A stretch of 64,000 nt of DNA from Trichostrongylus colubriformis (taxonomy: Eukaryota; Nematoda; Chromadorea; Rhabditida; Trichostrongylidae): positions 31,996,716 through 32,060,715 of the forward strand of contig OZ022258.1 of NCBI GenBank assembly GCA_963978905.1. Direction: 5' to 3'. The notes beneath the pieces are model-generated. The model did no database searches. It was not told where the DNA came from and was given only the letters and a program-made list of their open reading frames with translations. This document shows, in pieces, positions 32,535 through 43,692 of this stretch (position 1 is the first letter of the stretch; the number at the start of each line of letters is the position of its first letter). A program made the translations under genes and the position numbers.

Positions 32535-32787
32535 CTCTGTAAAGGAAAGATTAGGTAAAATATACACTTCAGTGTATGAATTGAGTGAACAAATACAGAG
32601 TATTTTGTGGTCTTCAAGAAGTACAGCCTGAACTGCGTCTGAATCTAAAATTTCTAAAATGACGTGGTTGGTTGCAGTGGATAATGAAGTTACGTAATTT
32701 TTATAAGACTTTTTGATTGCGAATGTATCTCTTTTGAGGCAGAAGGTCGCCAAATTACTGCTTTTCCCAACAACAATGTAATTCGGC
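32535..32787 (-). CDS. Orphan internal exon, unidentified
   Basis: An 84-codon open segment is bounded by a consensus acceptor (ATTTCCAG) and donor (GAG then GTAAGA). It includes YIVVGKSSNLATFCLKRDTF and ILCICSLNSYTEVYILPNL. The alternation of short strands resembles one blade repeat of a beta-propeller and weakly recalls the C-terminal propeller of the Lgl/tomosyn family. Neighbouring exons were not found; the upstream frame (QMEESILKHYESSTG) could be one but the phase does not fit. It may be part of a gene or a fragment. Confidence 0.35.
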
Positions 32788-34094
32788 CTGGAAATAATGA
32801 TGTTCATGACGTTTGAACGGGAAGTCATCATCGTTGGCTGCGTGCGTGTTTATCGAAGCTAATGCACAGGTCGAGAGTGTAATGACCTGCACATAGCGAC
32901 ACTCGCCACAGACTAGACCTGTACTAGATTCATAGTGCTTCAATATACTCTCCTCCATTTGCGTTATCCTATTTAGGAGCACTGTAGCTCTGGCGCTGCC
33001 CCAATCGGAATTGGACAACTCGTGCGCGATTGTCGCACGCCGCACGCGGCCGCGCGATTTTTCTGTCCTAGCGACATAGTCCCCTTCGAGACACGGCTAT
33101 ACCGGTCACCCACGTGGAACCAAACTTGACAGAAGCCACGTCACACCATACCAATACCTCAACAAATAAGGAATTCGTGCATCGCCATGGATGAGCCATA
33201 AACCCTCAGGAGACGTGCTTAGTATGCGGCTGTGGGGTCAGAAAAAATTTAGTAACGACAATGGAACAAAACAGAAAATTCAAACAGAATGGAACTATGA
33301 TGACGTATCAGTCACGCCGTACAAAAAAAAATAAGAAATGAAATGCTCAATGCTGAAATCGGGGGAATGGTAAGTCAGTTGGGCGTAGGTAGAGTGGTTT
33401 TCCCTCGGTCAGGGACCGAAAGAAGAGCAGCTCGAATCAGATTAAGGAACTGGGAGACGTACATGGGCTCAAGACATGATAAAGAGAAAACAAAAACGAG
33501 AAGAAATCGTAGAATAGGCGTCATGGAACATCAGAAATTCTCAGTATTTCTAACGAGTTAAGTATTCTGATGGCTTTTTTGAATCGACTAGAGTAAGAAA
33601 GCCCCAGTACTCCAGAAGGCATGGATTCCATCCATCCTTGCTGTCCGTACTATGAAGCAATGTGCTCTCAATTAACGACGCCATTTCCCCACTTTGCGGT
33701 TGATAAGCGATGGACAGCTCATGGTCCCGACGTTGGTAGCATCGTCTAGTACCTCGATGGCTTTACACGGAGCTCCTCATCAAGCAGCTTGAAAGTTAAA
33801 ATCCAATCTTATAGAATATGTTCATAGAAAAAGCTTTCCGAAGCTAGCTCCCTGAGTCGATCATGGTAAACAGGTAGCCCTTTTGGGTAAGCGCTATTAG
33901 GAAAAGTCGATAAAATTAGATGCTCCGGCAGTCTTTTCAAAAGTGAAAACCGAAGGATTGAACTGTCAGCACACATGGGTTATGGATACTGACGTATATT
34001 ATGACATTACATAAAACAGTAAACAAACATTTTTTAGAAAATGACTATCAAGAGTTTTTGTGAAAATCACTACCATATACAATCGGCTTAGCCT
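32788..34094. other. Unassigned region
   Basis: Contains a GC-rich stretch at 33022-33060 and short ORFs without recognisable domains (33343-33561 is Arg-rich). Nothing further supported. Confidence 0.25.
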
Positions 34095-34621
<527 letters not shown>

Positions 34622-37198
34622 ACAAAATTCAGAACTATCTGAAGCGCATTAAAAGTCGGTTAAAGTGTGGAATAAGTAGTGAGTGTACGGGTGAAGAAGT
34701 AAGCGGCGTACATAAACAATGCTACGCCCCATTACAGTGGGCAGGGTGTGCGCTGAAAATTCCACACTCAGCTGAAAATATCCTAATTCAATTCCAAAAT
34801 AATCCAAACGCGGGAGGAAGTTGGGATAAGGTCGATGGTACGATTCTATGTAGGTTTAGTGCGGTGAGCGATGCGTATTTTGAATAGACAGGGCTTAAAA
34901 TACAAATACGTACTACGGTTCCAACACAGCCTGAAAGCTCCGTTTAAGGTGGAACAGGAGGGCGCAAATAAACGACGCTACGCCCCACCCACTGGGGGGG
35001 GGGGGGAGCGTGTCCTGAAACATTCGCTGCTCAGGTGAAAAATTTTTGATTTAGAATCTAAAGGCGCACTTTACGGAACACACTGTCAAGGTCAGCGATG
35101 AATTTCTGAAAGGGGTACGCTTGCAAAGATCAGAAGCTAAGCTTACGGGGCACCCATCATGGGCGGAACATGCGCTGATATTGTCGGCACTCAGAGCGAT
35201 GTGTTCCAATTTAGTAATGAAAAGGGCCTTATCGTAGGAAAAACGATTTGTGTTTAGCCATGAGATTGTGAAGGAAAAAATCTGTAATGGAGGACTATTC
35301 TCGTTGAACGGTGCTCAGAATAAAAAGCATCGTTTGGTTCCGGTACATCCTCAACATAAGTAAGATATACTGTAGGATATGATCAGCTTTGCGCATCTTG
35401 AGATCTTAAATAGGGAAATATAGAAATTGGTCGTGGGTGCGAGTCGTTAGCGAGGCCTCGTAGTCATTTCCTATCGTTCCTGTTGCCTTATTGGATAGAG
35501 ATAAAGAGTTATCAAAGGCGATGACGGATAGATAGTTTGAGTTTAACAAGGACTTATTGGAGAAGCATTCCAAGTGAACTGCACCTAGCAACACCATGCG
35601 ATGGCAAAAGGTAGCAAATATCGCCTTATATCGGCTACCGACCTCCTTCCGCTGAATGTTTTTTTAATGTGTATGATAGTGGTAGTACTAGTGGTCGCTA
35701 GATTCTTCGAGCTTGAGCCAAAATCTCGATTAGGCTTAAAACTTGCTGCCTAGGGTAGTTCGACCTCTGAGCATGAATATCACACGTGCTTTGCTGAAAA
35801 ACGCCTACTTCCCTTGTAAGGAGCGTTGGCAGGTCCAAACAAATCAATCGCCTAGTACGCAAAAATACTGAAAATAGCGGTTCCTTGGAAGAATAAAAAT
35901 TGATTTTGCACACATTTGCATGTGTGGTCATACACGAGCACAAATGGATGGAAACCAGAGAAATGCAAAAATTTGTCCTCAACGGAGATCGAACCATAAA
36001 CCATTATTCTGGATCCCCTCCCCCCAAATCATTCAGCCGCATTTGAGACCAGTTTTCTGCTACATGTATGTGACCCTATAAATGCAAAAAAACCGTTTCG
36101 AAAAAGCTCACCATGACCTGATGGGCCGTGCTCTGCTTCCTCTGGTGAAAGAGCTGCATAACAGATCCACGTGACCCTATCGATGTCGGTGATGTACAGC
36201 GCGTGTAAACACGTGTGAGGCGAGAGGGACAATGAAAAGTCCAGGCTAAGGACAATGGTAAGGAACTTTTCGAGAACTGCCAGAACGGCATTTCCAGTGA
36301 AAAAGTCATATTTTGCTATGACTCAAGAAATCTCTAAAATGAATGTAGAAAGATTAGAGGATTAAGTCTGGAAGATGACGACCAATAGTTCCAGTGAAAA
36401 AGTCATAATTCTGTGATGGCACAGAATATTTCGTCACTCTGCGGTTATTACTATCGATTTATGCATCACATATAGTTCTTTTCAGAATTCAGGCAAGCTC
36501 AGACTACGGTTATCCCTAAAATCGCACCATGCGCGATCATGCAAAAGCATTTTCGGCCTCCTGAAGACAAACGTTTCGCGTACTTCACGAGTGAGCGTCT
36601 ACGATCTTGTGATTCGCCAATAGCGCTATCGTACGGTAGCAGAATCGCCAATCAGTGGATTGAGACAAACCAGTGTTCCCTAGAGAACTGCAAGATTGAA
36701 TTTCCAAGCCAGTCGGACATAATCATACCTGTAGGGCTGGAGGGGCTTGGTCAGTATAAGCAGGTATGGTAATCGCAGATGACCACAACTTTTCTACGAA
36801 CTGCACTTACATCTATGGAAAGTAAGATCGCGCTATACCGCGATCGTAAGCGTGGCGCGTGTTGGGTGACGTCATAGCAACCGCGCAACCGCGTAAGGTT
36901 GATCTTGCTGTTACTTTACCGACGTCTTGAGATGGCTGGTTCTTTTCCACTCTGTGTTCCACTAATGGATATCACCAGATGGATGAACAGGCACGCTCCT
37001 AAAATCTCTACGTGAGTAGGCTCAAGAGGATTCGGACGGTTGAACAGGCCCGCCGGGTGTGTGCACTTATGACGAATTTTCGCGCGGCCCCACGCGGCGA
37101 GCGACGCCGCGGATTTCTTCGCATGTGATTGCGTACACTGCAACACTTCCTTTAGAGTTTTACGCTATTAATTCTTAAATAGTATTGTTATCATGTGA
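34622..37198. other. Gene-poor region with one possible exon at 36539-36772
   Basis: The plus ORF 36539-36772 (SCDSPIALSYGSRIANQWIE and following residues) runs into a possible donor (CAG then GTATGG) and might be an internal exon, but no family was recognised. A minus-strand frame near 36115-36230 ends at a possible donor (GTGAGC) and is also unassigned. A poly-G run sits at 34986-34998. Confidence 0.25.
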
Positions 37199-37200
37199 TA

Positions 37201-38019
37201 TTAGGTTGTCGAAAATGTTTTTCCGGTTTTTAAATACGCTCCCTTCAAACTTCCCTCCAAACTGCTTTCCAGCAACTTCCTCTGTACATACACATGTACT
37301 ACAAGTTCACACGCATCTATAGATATTATTGTCTTTCATCTCCCGGATAACATTTTTGGGCAAAATATATATCAAAGGAGTACTTTCGGGGCATTCTACT
37401 ATATGATTTCAACTATGGCCTCCAGCAACCGAAAGCAGTCGCCGTAACTTTGGTTCAAACGCTTTTGAGAAGGCAACTACAACGTCAAAGATTCTGACCG
37501 GTCCGGACCCCCATCGGAGGTCGACAACGAACGATTGTGTGTGCTGGCTTGCAACACTGTACTAACAGCAGACCTATACTGTCAGCAGCCGTATATTCTG
37601 GTCGCGAAAATCACAGAGAAACGTCCGAACCATGACACGATTCTTTTCCTACACGGTAGTGCTCGCCCACATAAAGCAGAAGCTACTCACCAAACAATTC
37701 TCGAGCTTGGATGAAAAGTGCTGTCCCATCCACCTTATAGCCCTGATCTTGCCCCATCGGACTATCATCTTTTCCTTTCCTAACTAACACCATTCACAGA
37801 AAAACTTTCGATACTAAAGATGACATGGAACGGTGTTATGCAACTTCTTCAAATCAAGGCCAGAACAGTTCCATGCGGATGGCATAGCAAGTATGCCTGA
37901 AAGGTGGCGAAGAGTGGTAGAACAAGATGGTGATTACCCTGTTTCTAGCCCTGTGTTTTGTAATAAAGTGTGAAAATGAATTGCTTCAAAAAACGAAAAA
38001 AAGTCTTTCGACAACCTAA
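37201..38019 (+). mobile_element. Mariner relic, internally deleted
   Basis: Begins TTAGGTTGTCGAAA and ends TTTCGACAACCTAA, flanked by TA at 37199-37200 and 38020-38021. The plus strand retains transposase C-terminal motifs: HDTILFLHGSARPH and [16 protein letters not shown], the family's catalytic block. The region before them is deleted and frameshifted. Confidence 0.88.
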
Positions 38020-38021
38020 TA

Positions 38022-38704
38022 TTAGGTCTATGCAGAATAAATGGCCAAAACGGACTACTTTTTTCAAAACGCCATAACTTCGCTCAGACACAACTTTATT
38101 TGTCGAAATAAAAACCATTAGAATCTACACAACCTTGCCAACGATCTGAAAAGAAAATATACCATCATGATCAAAATTAGGATTGCGAAAATTAATGAAG
38201 TCAACGATGGCATTTTCAACATGCATCGTTTCGGCGAGCTCCTTCTGACCCAGGTTTGCATCGAAAACCGGGAAAAAGTGGTAATTCGTCAGAGATAGGT
38301 TTGAGGAATAAGGGGGGTGAGTGAGACCCTCGATCAGTTTCTGCCGGGTGACTTGCGAACTGTGGAGTTTTGCGTTGTTTTGCGCACCCAGTAAAAAAAT
38401 GATGCAGTTAGGCATCGCGCCTCTCCCTCACCCACCTTATTCCCCAGACCTATCCCTGACGGATTACCACTTTTTTCGGGTTCCCGATGCAAACCTGCGG
38501 CAGAAAAATTATGCACGGTAAAAATGCCATTCTTAACTTTATTGATTCTCGCAATCCAGAATTTGATCGTGATGGTATATTTTCCTTACGAGATCGTTGG
38601 CAAAATTCTGTAGATTCGAATGGTTTATATTTCGACAAATAAAGATGTGTCTGAGCGAAGCTATGGCCAATTACGTTTCGGCCATTTATTCTGCATACAC
38701 CTAA
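38022..38704. mobile_element. Mariner-derived foldback element
   Basis: Ends TTAGGT(C/G)TATGCAGAATAAATGG type and complement, with TA at 38020-38021 and 38705-38706. Both halves derive from the 3' end of a mariner. The minus strand of the left half reads PPYSSNLSLTNYHFF and the plus strand of the right half reads PPYSPDLSLTDYHFF. The element is therefore an inverted duplication of one end, with a short unrelated centre (about 38330-38410). Confidence 0.85.
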
Positions 38705-38706
38705 TA

Positions 38707-39537
38707 TTATCCTTTTTTCCTTTTATGTCACTATTTTGTCTTTTTAGTGCACAAACGTTATTGTTTTTTGAAATGATAAGATAAACAGCTATTTTTTGGA
38801 GATCTCCATGGTAGCAGACCCTTGCGTCCTGAGCGGAATTGCAACTGACCGCGGCAAGTTGAGCAGACGGCGCCGCGAGTGCGACGTCGCGATGCGAAGA
38901 TTTGTCATAAGTGCACATACCCAGGCCAGCCACACCAAAAAAAGCCAGCTCTCGCAGCTATCACATAAAAAGCTTGCCTCGGCATGAGGAGCTCGTCCCC
39001 ACCGTATTAACAAGCCTAACTAAAAGCAGATAAGATGTGCAGGAAGCTAGTGCTTTACGGTCTGTACTATGAAGTTTCACTCTTATGAAGATGTTAATTT
39101 CGTCGTTCCCGTAATGATTTGCCCGCTACGCAACAGTAGTGACCGGACCTGTCGGAGCACTTGCAGGAACACTTGCGCGTCACCCCTGGCATGGGATTCG
39201 AAGATTTCTATTCCTATTTCTTAGACAGTAGCTCCGTCGCAGTGACTAAATCGTTGTGACACAATACGTGACGTGACGTTATGTTCTTCAACCTCTTAAT
39301 TTTTTGGAGGAGAAGTTGCGATATAATGCGACAGTCATCTGCATCCGCCAACACAGATGATGGAAGACCTAGTCTAGCCACTAGTGGCTCCGATGCAGTG
39401 TCGTGGCGCAATTATGGGGCCATTGCGTTCGAAGAGGATCTGTATCGCGCATGCGTTCACGACACAATCACGAGACCTTATTACAAGTAGAGGTACATGA
39501 ATCGCAACGCTCTAATATTGCATCATCTATCTATTAT
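38707..39537. other. Unassigned region
   Basis: No supported gene. A minus-strand segment near 39275-39400 (LVARLGLPSSVLADADDCRI) reads like protein sequence but no family is recognised and flanking exons were not found. Confidence 0.25.
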
Positions 39538-40290
39538 GATGAATCACAAGTCCTGCATTCAAGAATTCCTGCAGATTTTTTTTGCATTATCTATGTATGA
39601 TGAATTACAAGTCCTGCATTCAAGAATTCCTGCAGATTTTTTTTGCATTATCTATGTATGATGAATTACAAGTCCTGCATTCAAGAATGCAGGACTTGTA
39701 ATTCATCATACATAGGGGAAACAGAGAGAATATTATCAGTGCGAATTAAAGAACATCTATTCGGAAAACAGCGCAGTAATGTGTTGACACAGTTAGGGAA
39801 ACACCGAATTGAATGACATAACGGCAATGATTTTGATATCAAGTGCACGATATTGGCCCACGAGGCAGAGAGTTCCTCTAGAAAAGCGCTGGAAGCATTC
39901 TGGATTTCAGCTAGAAATCCTAGAATGAACACTAGAAATGAGTGTGTGTCAATAACAAGTGACCTCATGCCATATATGCATCATTGCGGGTCATTGTGAT
40001 AAGCGAATGGGCATGTCCTTACGAGGACAACAAGTAACATCCATTCGTTACTAATGTATTAACCGAGTGTAGCTTTGCTGCACTTTTGCGGTGGAATTCA
40101 GGGTGATCCTAACTTTCAGGCTTCTGGGTTTTTGCGGATGGTTCTCACACGATGTCAGAAATGCTAGAGGGGATAAGGCGTTTCGTGGGATAGCGTGTAT
40201 TTCTCGAGCCCTGAGCCATGTCTAGGCCTTTGAAAACGACGAAAGGTCGAAACGTTGGTCGAAATAAAGGTTCTACCTAAAAACCTCGTG
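39538..40290 (+). mobile_element. Degenerate 5'-truncated Penelope-like element
   Basis: The plus strand keeps a GIY-YIG C-terminus similar to the intact PLE: CNSSYIGETERI, then EHLFGKQRSNV, LEAFWISARNPRMN and TRNECVSITSDL, with at least one stop (near 39808). A 3' noncoding segment follows with TAGGCCTTTGAAAACGA and GGTCGAAACGTTGG, similar to the active-looking PLE at 12650-12690. The 5' side is a 61-bp tandem repeat (2.3 copies from 39538) ending in a perfect hairpin. Confidence 0.8.
39652..39715. repeat. Perfect 30-bp hairpin at the PLE relic 5' end
   Basis: Left arm 39652-39681 (starts CTATGTATGATGAATTACAA) and right arm 39686-39715 are exact complements around a CAAG loop. The right arm is PLE coding sequence and the left arm is its inverted copy. 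Confidence 0.95.
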
Positions 40291-40400
40291 GCAGAAGCAC
40301 TATAAAACAAGAATGACTCTGACTTATATTTTCATTCCTCTGTTTTCATCCTTAGTTGGTCAAGAGTATACGCTACAAATGAATATTACCCTGATATCTA

Positions 40401-40891
40401 TTAGGTTGTTCGGAAAGAAATGCGCGTTTTTTTGTCCATCTATTTCTCTTCTACTACAGAAGATTTTGTAAAACAGTTTTGTCTGCTAGAAAGAGAATTT
40501 TAGCGCATCTTTTGAAATACTTTTGCCTATATCTACTTGTTTTTTTTTCGAAGAAAAAATTCAAAAAAGAATTTCAATTTTTTTTTTCAAAATTTTGAAA
40601 AAAAAATTCAAAAAAATGCAAGATTCAATGCAATAAGCGGTAAATATTTGTCAAAGTTCCAGCGTTTAAAAAACGGTAGTGAAAGCTTGGATGACGAAGA
40701 ACATGGAAGTCGGCCTCAAGTCGTTGAAACTTTTTTTTCTTTGAAAAAAACCAAGTAGACATAGACAAAGATATATGAAAAGATGCACAATAAAAATCTC
40801 TTTCTAATAGATTGAACTCTTTTGAAGAATCTTTTGTAGTAGGAGAGAAAAATGGACAAATTCAACATGCATTTCTTTCCGAACAACCTAA
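40401..40891. mobile_element. Mariner-derived MITE, copy B
   Basis: Same termini and internal remnant as copy A (23903-24445), flanked by TA at 40399-40400 and 40892-40893. At 491 bp it is shorter than copy A because of an internal deletion. Confidence 0.88.
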
Positions 40892-40893
40892 TA

Positions 40894-41810
40894 TTAGGTT
40901 GTAAGGAAAGTTTTGGCCGGTTTTCGCAATTTTAACTTCGGGAGATCATAACTCCGCTCCGACTGCATCTTTTCTCGCAGAATCAATACCATTTTATTCG
41001 CTATGCTTTTGGCAATTTCATTTTATTCGCTACGCTCTTGGCAATTTAATAGATATTTGCACATCTCATTTTGATTAAGGGCTGATGATTTATATAGCGC
41101 GAAATCAAAAAAAGTCGACTCCAAATCACCATTCTTTTTGAATACACTGCTGCTGAAGAAGCTGTCCAGATGTCTGGGAAAGTGGATCAATCAGCGCTAG
41201 ATCTGGTGAATATAATGGACGAGTAAGGACTTTAGCCTGCAAGTGTTTCAATTACTGGAAGAGGATTTGTGGAAAATGCGCATGCGCAGAGCTGCTCTAA
41301 GGGGTCCCGCGGAACCCTTTTCTTGAGTTTTTCAAAATTAAGGTTACTTGAGGTGGTTAACCAAGTTTGTGTGTTGAGGGCCAATTTCTGGACCTCCCCC
41401 GCAAGTATGGGCGCTCATCGCTTTCTGCCGTTTTAGTTAAAGCGATTTGACCAATTGAAAATTCGAGCAATTCGTTCTCATTTCTACACTTCTGAAACCC
41501 ATACAAAGTGTTCACTCCAATCCTTCGACCCCTCCCCTTGCAGTACACACATTTGTGGTCACCTCGCTGGGACTCGGCTTATCAAGAACTCGTGAAGTGG
41601 TCATCTAAAAAGTGCCACTTTCGCAGTACTTTAATATTTCCCTGATAATTCGAAAACCTTGTGGCACTCCAAATAAAATATATTCAGAAAGAGCAACTTG
41701 TTGTCCATCTAAGGAGCACCATATTTACGCTGATTCATGTTAACGCGCTCTGATATTTGAATATATCTTGTGAACGCGAAAAACTGGAAAGACCTTTCCT
41801 TACAACCTAA
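40894..41810. mobile_element. Mariner/Tc1-type element without recognisable transposase
   Basis: Termini TTAGGTTGTAAGGAAAG and CTTTCCTTACAACCTAA with TA at 40892-40893 and 41811-41812. It starts directly after the TA that ends MITE copy B. A 29-bp internal duplication (TTTTATTCGCTA...TTGGCAATTT) lies at about 41001-41059. No transposase motif was found. Confidence 0.78.
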
Positions 41811-41812
41811 TA

Positions 41813-42879
41813 CATATTATTCGAACGCCAGTATGATGTCGCTGATGGAACTGCCTTGATGATATAGGGCCGTTCTGAGCTTCGTTATGTAGTATGGGTG
41901 CGCAATCGCGATACAGAATAGAGAGGCCAGCGGTGTCCCTTTGGGACAATACCCTTGGCCACTAGTATTCGATTTTTGGACTCATCTGTTTGCATCCCGA
42001 GTGATATTGTCGCTCATTAGACCTGTACTCAAATGGAATGCGACACAATTCATCGAGGTTGGTGATAGGATCCAGAGCCCTTACGGGTAGACAGAAAGGG
42101 ATGTGAAAAGAATCTAGCGATCGGACGAAGAATGAGACGCGAGAGTCGAAAACCAATGCGACGTCATCACGAAAATAGAATAGCTAATGAATGCATCTAA
42201 CTGGGATAGTCTCAACGCCCACATTACCCGTCTTCAAGCCGTGTCATCAACAAAGCCACCACACTTCGAGATTTGCTTGCTCATGAGGAATAATGACTAG
42301 AATTAATCGTGAAATCTGCCGTTGAAAATAGCATCTAAAAGTCCCGAAGTAGAAAAGGGGGAGTCGAACACATTGCCACTCGTACTAACTGCAAGTCAAT
42401 TCAAATATAGAACTGCGATCTGTGACATGAAAATAACTGAAAAAATTTGAAATAGAAATCAGATTTTGTGCGATTATTTCAGGTTTTGGAGAGTTTGAAG
42501 GCTGATATCTGCCGATCTGAGCAAGGTCAATCCTTTGGAAGATGAAGGATAAGCCTATATTTAGTTTTTCTCGTAATCCTGTTATGCATTCCGAAGTCCA
42601 CCAATCTTTCAATTCCTTGTAGTTCCCATATTTTCTATCTAGAGATGAACTACTGAGAAAGTGGTAGTGAGCATGTAGCAATAAGGAACTGCAGCTAGTT
42701 ACTTGGAACTACACCAGTAATATGTATATTTCATCAGAGACAGAAGTGTCCGAGCAAACCTTTTTTGGCGCGCTACAGTGAAGACCAAGTTTTAGGCTAC
42801 GTTCGCAACTGGGGTGGTTATGACGAATTGTGCGACGTTAAAAATACGTCAAATGGACGGCGCACATTGTTTCACTTAC
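41813..42879. other. Unassigned region
   Basis: No gene or repeat recognised; the ORFs on the minus strand show no domain. Confidence 0.3.
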
Positions 42880-42956
42880 GGGTTGAAAGCCCCAGTGGCA
42901 ATGTGACCCGCGCCATCCGACACACTCGCGCTGCTGGGTAGTAAAAGTGAATTCCC
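42880..42956 (-). CDS. Putative exon with thrombospondin type 1-like sequence
   Basis: A 77-base open segment lies between a strong acceptor (TTTTTCAG) and donor (GTAAGT). It encodes TTQQRECVGWRGSHCHWG, whose Arg-Glu-Cys and later Cys resemble the middle of a TSP1 repeat, a module of extracellular matrix and ADAMTS-like proteins. Only this fragment is visible, and no neighbouring TSP1 exons were found. It could be a stray exon. Confidence 0.3.
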
Positions 42957-43377
42957 CTGAAAAAGAGAAGAATGTCGTCAATTTATCGATTGACGACTTT
43001 CTCACAAACACTAAAAACAGATAGGTCGTCGAGGACTCTTGGGTAACCTTTCTCTTGAGAACGACTCCCCTCTTCTCCATCCCAAAATACTACCACAACT
43101 TGAAATTCATCCAGCCCTTGCTTTACTTTAGTGCTCTCATGAGTGATACCGTTCTTCTGATCCTTACGCTCTTACCCTTCGTTAATTATGAGATTTCTCA
43201 ATCTTCAACTACCTACCGCCTCTTACACTTCGAGCCATTTCTACAGATTTCTCGTTAGCGGCCAACTCGGTTTTTCTAACCCTTTGGAAACGGTAATCAA
43301 GCATGATTATGTACGTGGTCAAATCACAAAGATCCCGCAAGATGTTCATTCCAAACTGTGACAATGAATAGTGGTAT

Positions 43378-43692
43378 TCAAATACTATTATCAATCTTAA
43401 CTAATGCTGCGTCAAATGCTTTGGCTGCCGGTTCAATCACTTTGTGGAAAATCAATAGTGATCCCTTTGTCTGAGGAAGGAAGAGATACAGAAGAAACGC
43501 AGTCTGAAAACCAAAAACAGTGTGAATTGATCTCATGCACAGAACTAATTTCAAAAAGAAGCAGTTACACCTTAAGGAGGAAATATGCCGGAATATCACT
43601 GATGGAGGTGGCGTCAATGAGAGCGTAAAAGCCCAAGGGATCCAGTAGTATAAAAGATTTAGAGTTTCACCAGAATTTTTACCACGGGCGAC
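43378..43692 (-). pseudogene. TB2/DP1/HVA22 (REEP-type) ER-shaping protein, last two exons, one-base frameshift
   Basis: Two exons on the minus strand, 43571-43692 and 43378-43503, have TTTTCAG acceptors, a GT donor at 43570 and a stop at 43378. Together they give LLYYWIPWAF, then ALIDATSISDIPAYFLLK, then AFLLYLFLPQTKGSLLIFHK. This follows the TB2/DP1 pattern of a YW..YA segment, a PxYxxLK segment and a FLLxLxxPQTKG hydrophobic hairpin. These proteins curve tubular ER membranes. The first part of the upstream exon is one base out of register with the rest, at a T run (about 43640), which could be a real frameshift or a sequencing error. Upstream exons were not recognised. Confidence 0.6.
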
